A DNA stretch of 20,946 bases, from the NCBI GenBank assembly GCA_003354055.1, contig PIVQ01000052.1:1-20946 (forward strand), read 5' to 3'. The DNA is from Desulfobacteraceae bacterium. Lineage in GTDB: Bacteria > Desulfobacterota > Desulfobacteria > Desulfobacterales > Desulfobacteraceae. A program made the translations under genes and the position numbers. Shown one piece after another: positions 1-10,900 of the stretch. How positions within the stretch are numbered: the first letter of the stretch is position 1; the number at the start of each line of letters is the position of its first letter. A model generated the notes under the pieces. It saw nothing but the letters and a program-made list of their open reading frames with translations. It made no database searches and was not told the DNA's origin.

Positions 1-1930
1 TGCCGGGCTTACCAGGGACCCTTATATACTGAGATCCGAGGCAACACCGTCTATAACAACACCGGCCATGGGATTGAGGTAACAAGATCATACAACAGCA
101 TACACCCGGTGATCACTCTCAACACCGTATACGACAATAACGGCAAGGGTATCCAATTTGCCGGAGACCAACGGCCAAGTATGGTATGGAATAATATCTA
201 TTTCAACACGGAAGAGGATGTATACAACAACTCAGCCGTTCCCATTGATGCCAGGTACAACTTCTGGGGCAACAACACTACGGCACTTCTGGATGATTCA
301 GAACTGTATCACGCCATATCCGTTATCCATGATATTTTTGACGACAACACCAGGGGAAAGGTGAACTATTTCGAATACCGGGACCAGGAGATTGATACCA
401 CTGCTCCGGTCATCTCCAGGATTATCACCCCTGTCACCGGCGCTCATCCCATGGACGACACCTTTGTCATCTCGGGGATTGCCCATGCCGAAGGCGGCAT
501 TAAACAGGTTGAAGTCAGCCTGAATGACGGGCTAACCTGGCATGAGGCTCAATTTGATTCCAGATATACCGGCAAGACTGTCTGGTCTTATACCATAACA
601 GAACCGTCAGCAGGCCAGTATTCCATTAAAACGAGGGCTGTTGATCTTCAGGGCAATGTTGAAACACCTGCTGATCCGGTTTCCGTCACCATCGACCCTA
701 CAGAAATCACCAAGTCAGGCACCTTGTTTGCCGATGAAACCTGGTCCGGCACGATCCGCATCCAGGGAGATGTCACCATCCCGGAAGGGATTACCCTAAC
801 CATCCTGCCCGGCTCAACCATAGAATTTCCGGCCTACTTTGATGCCATGTTCGGCGGAAACGATACCTCACGCTCCGAACTCATCGTTCATGGGGCGCTT
901 TTTGCCGAAGGAACATCCGAATCTCCCATCTCGTTTACCTCAGCCAGAGATACGGGTGCTGGTCCTGATGACTGGGCCGGGATACGCTCTGACGGCACCG
1001 TTCGCATCAAATATGCGACTATCGAATATGCGACACTTGGTGTGGACGCCCAGATTCATCAGGATACGGAACAGGTCCGCATTGAAAACTCTACCCTCCG
1101 TCATATTGCAGGCAATGCCGTCAGCGTCTTTGCCGACAACAGCATCGACGTCCCCGTCACAATCAGCCACAATACCATCAACGATTACGGAGACAAGGGA
1201 ATCTACGCCAGGGCTTATACCGGCACCACGACCCTTAGAACCGACATCTGCGGCAACACCATCTACAATACGGGTAATTACGGTATTTACTGCCATGCGG
1301 ACGGCGGATCCGGGGACCCGGTCATTCAGGGAACGATATGCAACAACACCATTTCCTTTCAAAATGATTCAGGCATCTACCTCTATGCCTCCAGCACCGG
1401 AAAGACAGATGTCACCATAGAAAACAATAACGTTGACAATACCGCTGCCGGTATCAGTTTAAACTATGCGACCAGTGATCCTGCATCAGCCGTGACCGTA
1501 AACGGCAATACGGTGAATACCAGCACGGACGGTATCTTGCTCACTGCCAATAATTCAGATATTTCCCCCAGGCTCACGAATAACATTGTCCATAATAATA
1601 CCGGAAACGGTATCCAATGCGGCTATACCAACATCAATGCCCACCAGGTGGTTCCTTATTTTGAAGGCAACCAGGTATACGATAACCAGGCAAACGGAAT
1701 CATTTTCCAGGCCACTCAGCCGGTAACGCTGTTGAACAACAGCCTTTACGGCAACTCAGGCCATGACCTGTTCAACGACAGCGACCAGACGGTCACCGCC
1801 CAAAACAACTGGTGGGGTGTCAGTACCACCAATGAAATGAATACAAAGCCCTTTCCCGCCGACATCTACGGGATCTATGATGCCTTTGACGATGCATCAT
1901 TAGGATCGGTGGACTACGCCAACTGGTTAA
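1..1930 (+). other. Two right-handed parallel beta-helix modules in the giant protein
   Basis: Asn/Gly/Ile-rich coils of the NosD/PbH1 type recur, with short motifs such as GNTIYNTGNYGIYC and ENNNVDNTAAGISL. The second helix opens with an N-cap region (SGTLFADETWSG, then GDVTIPEGITLTILPG, nt 715-840) typical of pectate-lyase-like helices. Each helix ends in the same kind of closing motif: NFWG at 259-270 and NWWG at 1807-1818, each followed about 25-30 residues later by a D.FDD..(R/L)G.V(N/D)Y segment. An Ig-like domain follows each. The unit helix-cap-Ig is therefore present at least twice and may continue upstream. Such modules usually bind or line up along surface glycans; no catalytic residues could be assigned. 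Confidence 0.8.
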
Positions 1931-4900
1931 ATGCATTTGATGCTCCCAATGCCCCGACCCTTGATCCGGTCTCCACCCCCGTAACCCTGTCGGAACAGAC
2001 CCTGTCAGGCACCAAGGACTCAGGATCCGCAGTTGTGTTAAACGGTTCCATCATCGTTCCCGCCGACGATCTTGAGGTATGGTCTTACAATCTGGCCCTG
2101 GCAGAGGGGATGAATTCCATCACTCTTTACTCCCGCAACAGCGACGGCATGATCAGCTCCGCCGTTAATTCAAGGATCACAAAAGACACAACCGCCCCGG
2201 CAATTTTTTCATCATCACCGGCCCATCAGTCCCGGATGAGACATGAAATTTCCGCAGTCGAAATCACCCTGATTGAACAAGGCACGTCAATAGACACCAC
2301 CGCGACCCTTTCCAATGCAGGCCTTACAGACGGAAGCGGCCAGGGTATTTCAGGCCAGTGGACCATAAACAGTCCCCGGATCCTGTTTACCCCGGACCAG
2401 CCTCTGGGCACGGGGGACTATACCCTGACCGTTTATCCGGCAGACACCCCTCTGGGCAATACCCGGACTTCGACTCTGACTTTCAGCATTGACCTGTCAC
2501 CACCGGACCAGCCGTCCCTGAACCCTGTGACAAGCCCCGTGTCAGACCAGTCGCAAACCCTGTCCGGCACCAAAGAAGCCGGTACGGCCATCTGGCTTGA
2601 TAATACTGAAATCATTCCCCATGACGATCTTACGGAGTGGTCCTACGTGCTGCCCCTGGAAGAGGGGACCAACACCCACACCATCCACGCCAGGGACCTC
2701 GCCGGTAATACCAGCGGCACCGTGAGTATTTCCATCGTCTCGGACCGCACACCGCCGGTCCTGGCAGGCACCAGCCCTGCAAACAATGCATTTATCAAAA
2801 CCAGTCCACAAGCCATCACGCTTCTTTTTGATGATGCCCTGACGTCACTGGATCCTTCCCCCACCCTGGCCACAGGCGCTGTTAAAAATTCATCCGGCCA
2901 GACTGTCCCAGGTTCCTGGACCGTTGAAAACGGCGACACAGCCGTATTTACCCCGTCATCGGCCCTGGCTCAGGATACCTACACCGTCACCCTCACCGCC
3001 CATGACCGGGCCGGTAATACCAGTGCCGCAACTTTTTCCTTCACCTTTGACAATACACCGCCCGCAGCTCCGGTGCTGTTCCCTGTGCAAAGTCCCACCA
3101 ATTTTTCCGTCCAGACCCTGTCGGGTAACAAGGAAACCAATACAGCCATCTGGCTCAACGGCAAAGAAGTCGTTCCCCTGAACATCGAGACATCCTGGTC
3201 TTACCAGATCACCCTGATCCAGGGAACGAACAGCCTTGTCCTTCTGGCCCGGGATGCCGCAGGCAACCTGAGCCCTGAAGTGACAGATTCGATTATCTAT
3301 GATGAAACAGCCCCTCTGCCGGTCACCAATCTGGCAGCAGACGGCAACCACACCGGCAGCATGGTCAGCCTTGACTGGACCGGCTACCAGGAAGCCATCC
3401 AGGGGGATGTGGAATCCTACAGGGTTTACGCCTCCCCGGCCCTGTTCACCCAGGTGTCAGAGCTGTCTCCTGTGGGTGTTGTACAGGCCGGCACCTATAC
3501 CTATACGGTACAGGACCTGACCAAAAACACCCTTTACTATTTTGCCGTTGTGGCCGTTGATACCAAGGGCAATGCCAACAATTCCGTCACGCCCATCTCA
3601 GCCGTTCCTTCGGATATTGTACCTCCGGACGAGGTCGCCAACCTCCAATGCACCTCTTTTAAAGACCGGCTGGTATTTACCTGGGACCTGCCCCCGGAGA
3701 ACAATGAAGACCTGACGGGATTCAAAATCACCATAGGCGCGGAAGACACGACCCTGCCACCGGGACAGACCAGTTATGAACTTACCGCCCTGCCTCCGGC
3801 AACCGGGTATCTTCTTAAAATATCCACCGTTGATGCAGACGAAAACCAGTCCTCAGGCCTCTCCCTTACCGGTGTGACCTGGCTGCCCAATCCCGAAGGA
3901 CTGACAGGTATTCCCTACAGCGGTTATGCCACTCTGGCCTGGGCGCCGCCCGCCCAGTCCCAATACGTCAAGCACTATGCCGTATATGCCTCTGAAAGCG
4001 AATTTTCAACGGTCGAAGGCATGTCACCGGTTCTGACCACCCCGCAGGCTTCCGCCAATGTGGCAGGTCTTACGGACAGCCGCGGCTATTACTTTGCCGT
4101 TACCACCGTTAATATTTCAGACGGGGAAGACAAGACCGCCGCCACGATTTTCGTTACACCCGAGGCAGATATAGAAGGCCCGGAAATCACAAACGTCAAG
4201 CTGGACGGAACCGCCCTGACACAGGGGGCGGCCGTCACCACCCCGGCCATCTTTACCTGTGAAGCAAATGATCCCGCAGGGGTTAACCGGGTGGAATTCG
4301 CCATCGACGGCAACACCATTTCCAGGGACTACACCGCCGTATTTGCAGCAGACTGGAACATCCTTCTTGCCACAGACGGTCCCCACACCCTGACCATTAC
4401 GGCCTATGACACGCTGACCAACAGCAGTTCGGTGGAATTTCCCCTGACCGTTGCCCTGGCCGTGCCCCAGGCCCCGGTAATTACAGCTCCGGAAAACAGT
4501 TCAACCACCAACCAGACCGAGGTTACCGTAACCGGCCAGGCCGAGGTCAATACCCGGGTAATGCTTTACAATAACGATGTACAGGCCGGGGACTTGCTTG
4601 ATGTGGATAGTGAAGGCAATTTTTCCACCACCGTAAGCCTGACTGACGGCGAGAACCGCCTTAAGGCCTCTGCGACCAACAGGGCAGGTACCGGTTCCTT
4701 CAGCCCAGAAGTCCTTATCAGTCTGGATACGGCCATCCCGGATCCCCCCCACAACCTCACAGCCCAGGCAAGGCCCTCGGGTCAGATCCGTCTGCTCTGG
4801 CAGGCTCCCCTGGGAACGGCAGACGTTGAAGGCTACCATATTTACCGCAGCCAGGCCTCATTCACGGCCCCGGCTCAGGCGGAAAAACTGACAGCCGAGC

Positions 4901-7900
4901 CTGTTACCTCAAAATCTTACACAGACCTGCCTGCAGATGAAAACGTCTGGTATTACCGGGTTTCCACGGTTGACCAGGCCGAAAATGAAAGTACTCTGTC
5001 CCAGGAGGCCGTGATTCAATCCGACCAGACCCTGCCCGGGGCCCTGTCCATTGAATATGACCCGCAGGGAAGTTTTGATCCGGTATCGGGCCGCATGGCC
5101 CCAGGCCGTGTCAATATCCTGGTAAGTGTCAGCGAAGAGCTGTCCGCCCTTCCCTTTCTCACAATAACACCCCTGGGCGGCAATCCTATCAGTGTGGAAT
5201 TGACCCAAGACGCCGACCTCACATACACGGGCTGGTTTGACATCAGCACCACCACCCCGTCCGGAACGGCCTATGCTGTATTCTCCGCCATGGACCTTGC
5301 CGGAAACCGGGGCACGCAGATCGATACAGGCACGTCCATTCTTCTGGATACCGACGGCCCGGCCCTCACCCGCCTGTCCGTGATACCGGAAGATCCCATT
5401 CAGAACGATCCCCTTGCCCCGTCTCTGATCACCGTGACCTTCGGCCTGAACGAGGCAGTAAAGCCGGATACTCAGCCCTCCCTTTCATACATTCTTTCCG
5501 GTCCGGACCGGGAACCTACTGCCATCAGCCAGATCACCAATCTGACACCCCAGGACAACGATGTCCAGACCTGGCAGGCCCTGTTTACCTTACCGGCGGA
5601 TGCTGGTCAGACAGACCCTGAAACCCTTTCCTTTGCCTTTGCAGCAACAGATGACCTGGATAACTCAGACGGCGGCATCACTGCCTCCAATCAATTCCAG
5701 GTATACCAGGGCGACCTACCGCCTTTGCCCGTTCCCGAGGGATTAAACGGCAAAGCCCTGCCCGGCGGCCAGGTTTACCTGACCTGGGATATGGTGGAAG
5801 ACGCCACGGGTTACAATCTTTACAGACAGACACCTGATACCGACACCCTGGAGTTCCTTACCCGGGTCAACGACGATTTAATATACACAGACACCACTGC
5901 CACGGACGGCGCCTATCTTTATGCCGCGGCATCATTGCGCCTGGACAACGGCCAGGAAGCCGTATCCGGCCAAAGTCCGGCCATAACGGTCAATACCGAT
6001 GCCACCGCACCTGAGGCTCCCTCCGGCCTGAATCTGGAGCTGGTCTCCCGGGGCATCCGCTGCACCTGGCAGGCCCCGGCCTATACGGAATCCGTCACCT
6101 ACAACCTATACCGCGACAATGCCGCAGAAATCCTTTCCGTACAGGGTCTTACCCCGCTGGCCACGGGACTCACGGTCACGGACCTGGTGGATCCCACACC
6201 ATCACCCACCGAGCATTGCTATGTGGTAACAGCCGTGGACAAGACAGGCAATGAAAGCGTCCCGTCAAATTCTTTTTACCTCAACTTTGACCTGCTGCCC
6301 ATCGCCGGATTAACCGTAGTTCAGGAAAACAATGAAAAGCCGGTGATATCCTGGAGCCATCCCTCGCCTGATCTGCTGAGGTACGAGATCAGCGTAACTG
6401 CAAGCGGCAAGGAAGTTCTGGCCACAAGCGTTCTGCCGGACACCCCGGCCTTTATCGACCAGGGGTATACCGGAGGTGGGAGAACCTACACCATCACGGC
6501 CGTGGATCAGGACGCAGCACTAAGCATGGGCCGCTCCATCACCCTGCCCGAACTTGAGTTTGTATTGGAATCCCCTGTAATGAAACGGGGTGTCATGAAC
6601 CAGGTCAACGTGCAGGTGACCAACCTGTCCGATACGGCCTTAAGCAATTTCACCGCCGGCATCACCGTCAACAGTAGAGAGCACACCTCAACACCCCTTA
6701 CCCTTGGGGCCGATGCCGCAGAGACCATTTCCGTAATTGTGGGCGGATACAAGGATCTTACAGACTTTCAGCCGGCCACGGTTCAGATCATCACCATCCC
6801 CAACCCGGGAGAGGAAATCCGCATCATCCGCAGCCATACCCTGGAAACAGAGGATGCCATGCTCAAACTGACCATGTATAACGATCCCTTTATCAGGGGC
6901 GGCCTTGGCAGGGTATGGTTTGAACTGGAGAATACAGGAGCCGCAGAGATCGAAATCATCACCGCTGAAAACAGCGGTTCAGCACCGGGCCAGGCGATAC
7001 TTTACCTGGTGGACACCACGGACAACGTGCTCTCAACCGCTGCCCTTAAACAGGCTTTGGGAGACAAGGTCCTGACCCTGTCCAACAAAAAGACCGTTGC
7101 AAGGATCCCTGCAGGGGAACGTTTCACTTCAGTTCCTGTGGATATTTTTGTCCCGGCCAATGCCCCGGAGCAGGTCATTGTCCGCCTTGACATATCCAAC
7201 ATTTATTATCATCTGGGCCAGACCGATGAAATCACCATGGACGGCCTGTCCACCCGTCAGCAGATCAGCCTGACCGACACCTCCTATTACGGAGAAATCC
7301 TGTCCACCCTGCCGGAAGTTTCCAAAGGCGACCAGGACATCATCATCACTGGCCGGGCCTTGGACAGGGCAACTGAATCCCCGTTGTCAGACGCCCCCCT
7401 GAACTTGATCATCACCGTCAACGGATTTGAACGCAAAATCCAGGTGGAAACCATTGCAGACGGCACCTTTACCCATACCTTTGAACCGTTAGAAAACGAG
7501 GCAGGCATCTTCCATGTCAATGCCGTGCATCCGGATCTTCTGGACCGCCCAGATCAGGGCAGCTTTATCATCAACCATGTCCAGGTTTCACCATCTAAAA
7601 TCCAGCTTGGCATCCCCAAAAACTATGAGCAGAAGATCAGCCTGAAGGTGATAACGGAACAGGGCACGGACCTGAACAACCTGACGGTTGCCCCCAAATC
7701 AAATCTACCTTCAGGCGTCCACCTGGATGCGGGAGATCCCATAGCTCTCGTTGCAGGCGGCAGCACCGTCACCCTTAACCTGACCCTGTGGGCGGACAAC
7801 TCGGCCGACGAGTCTTCCACTATCGAACTTAAAGTCACCAGCGATGAATCAGGGGCTACCCCCTGGGCAACCATCCTCATGGAGACCCTGTTCTCCGAGA

Positions 7901-10900
7901 GCACCCCCGCCCTCTACTTTACCCCGGACCACATCGAGACCGGCGTGGCACAGGAAGACATTGTAACCGAATCAATCACCCTGACCAACAAGGGCCTGGC
8001 CGACCTGGCCGAGGTATCCCTGTCCCTCATTGATGCATCAGGCAGCCCTGCGCCTGACTGGATCCGGCTGAACACCCCATCCGACATCGGCACCCTGGCA
8101 GTGGGAGACGAACGTGAAGTCTCCATTAGCTTTCTGCCCGGAGCAAACGAGCCCCAGGGCATGCAGATTTTTTACCTGAGGGTAACCTCATCCAACTATG
8201 CCCAGACCGATATCGGCCTGTACCCCACCATCACAAGCTCGGGCATCGGCAATGTGTTATTCAAGCTGTCCGATATCTATACCGGAACCTTCAGCGCTAA
8301 AAACGAGCTGATCAGGGGACTGTCAGGCGCCAAGATCACTCTCCAGAACGAAGAGACCCTGTACAGCCATACGGCCACCACAGACGCACTCGGCGAAGCC
8401 CTCTTCGAAGACCTGTCCTCCGGCCCCTACAAAGCCAGGATCACTGCAGACAGCCACCAGGAGTACACGGGACGTGTCTGGATAAAACCCGGCATCACCG
8501 TTTCAAAAGAGGTATTCCTTGAGTACAACCTGGTCACCGTGGAATGGGAGGTCAACGAGATTACCATTGAAGACAAGTACGAGATCCTTCTCACCGCCAC
8601 ATTCGAGACCGATGTACCAGCAGCCGTGGTCGTGGCAGAACCCCTGTCCCTCACCCTGCCGGACATGGAAAAAGGCGATATCTTCTTAGGCGAGTTCACC
8701 CTGATCAACCATGGTCTGGTACGGGCGGACAACCTGTCCATCCCCATACCTGAGAGTGATGCGAACTTCCAATACGAGATCCTCACCGGTCTGCCCGACA
8801 GCCTGGAAGCCAAACAGCGAATCACCATCCCTTACCGTATTACCTGCCTCCAGTCTCTGGACAGGGATGAGGAGGACGATACGGGCGGCGGATGCTACTC
8901 CTACCAGAAGTGTATCCCCGTAGCTTACGGCTACATCTGCGCCAATGGAGAGATCACCTACGGCTATACCCGCCACTGCTTTTACAAAAGCGGCGGCACC
9001 TGCGGCAGCACAGGATCTTCCGGCTCAGGATCCACTGTCTACTATTCCGGAGGGTATGGCGGCGGCAGCAGCAGCCCGGCCCCGGCTTCCACGCCCATGG
9101 TCTCTACTGAGCAGAAGTGTATGCCAAGAGCCAGCCTGCTGGAAAGAATGTGGGACAAAGTCAAAAGAGGATATGCAAAAGGTAAACAGCTGATCAAGGA
9201 CACCATCACAAGAGTCGGCTGTGAAGTCAATACAAGCATGCGGGAGTACAATGATGAGGCCACGGATCTTGTGGTCAAAGTTCCCAACGGCGGCATTGTC
9301 CTTGCCAGAACCTATAAAACAGGCAAATGGCAGTGGGATCATGCATCCACAATAACCGACGGCAATCCGGATGATAAGGTGCTCTATACCCCGACAGCCT
9401 ACGGACCAGATGAAATCACCAAAGACGGTTCAGTCTATGAGAAAACCGGCACCGGCATCTACACCCAGGACACATATACTATAGAACGCCTGCCGGATGT
9501 TGCACCCTATGACTATGAGCCTGCCAAGTACAGGTTCAAGAATACTTCAGACAACTTCAAGGTATACGACAGTCAGGGGCGGCTGATGTCCTTTGGCAAC
9601 CGCTTCGGCACCATTGCCGCTTTGACGTATGACAGTGATTCAGTGCCCGTTCCTTCCGGTATTGAAGACAGAGACGGCAACCAGGTACTCTGGTTTGAAT
9701 ACGATACCGGCAACAACCTGACCCGGGCCTACACGGCAGATGCCGATGAAGTCCTTTACGAGTATACCGCAGGCAACCTGACAAAGGTGACCGACACCAC
9801 GGAAGATGAAACCCTGTACACCTATGACGGTAACAACAACCTTGTCAAAACCGTTGATGCAGAAGGCCGTGCCACCATTGTTACCTACGACAAAAACAAC
9901 GATCCCGTATCCGTCACGGACAGCGATGGCAACGGACATTTCTTTGAGTATGACTACGATAAGAACAAAAAAGAGTACTATGCCGCAATCAAGACCAGTT
10001 CAGGCAGGGTCAAGGAAATCTGGACCAATGCGAAAGGAGAGACCAAGCGGATTGATATCAACGGCCGCACCGTTAAAAAGATTGCCCAGGACGGCCGAAA
10101 CCTGATCACCACGGATGAAAAAGGCAGCCGGACCTACACCTTCTATGATGAAGATGAAAACCTGACCAAAATCATCTATCCGGACGCTACCCAGATCGAG
10201 TTCAGCTATGACCTACGGTTCAACAAGGTAAGAGAAATCACGGATCAGCTGGGCCGCCTCACCACCTTTGAATACGATGATCAGGGCAGCCTGATTAAAA
10301 AGGTGCAGGCAAAAGGCACCACGGAGGAAAGAACCACAACCTTTACCCATGACGATCTGGGACGCATCCTTACGGCCTCCACCCTTGCAGATGGGAACAC
10401 GGAAGATACCGTCACCGCATTCGCCTACGATGCCAAGGGGAACCTTGAGACCATCACCGATCCATTGGGGCAGACCACCCGGTTCCTTGAGTACAATGCC
10501 ATGGGTAACCTGCTCAAATTCCAGGATGCCAGGGAAAACGAATGGACCTTTGTCTATGATGCCAAAGGACGCCTTGTCTCCCAGAGCACACCCAAAGGCA
10601 ATACCACCGCCTTTGAATATGACGGCGCCAACAACAGAACCGCCGTGATCAACGCCCACCTCAAACGCTTTGAGTTTGAATACGACGATCACAACAACCT
10701 GATCAAGGCCATTGATCCCTTAACCCATTACACCACCACCCAATACAACACCGACCAGCTGCCGGTCCTGGCAACGGACCAGGAAGGGCGTGAATCCTCA
10801 GTACAATACGACAACGAAGGCCGCGTATTAAAGGCCATGGACCAGGCAGGCAACACCGTATCTTACGCCTACAGCGAGGACAGCAGCTCCTTTGCCCCGT

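Noticed and set aside
109..111. GTG at 109 as the start of the giant gene
   Set aside because: The frame is open to base 1 and residues upstream continue the same beta-helix coils.
839..9342. Many open frames of 60-190 codons on both strands within the giant gene
   Set aside because: They overlap a continuous, domain-rich frame, have low-complexity Pro/Ser/Arg/Thr or Val/Gly composition typical of shadow frames, and match no family.
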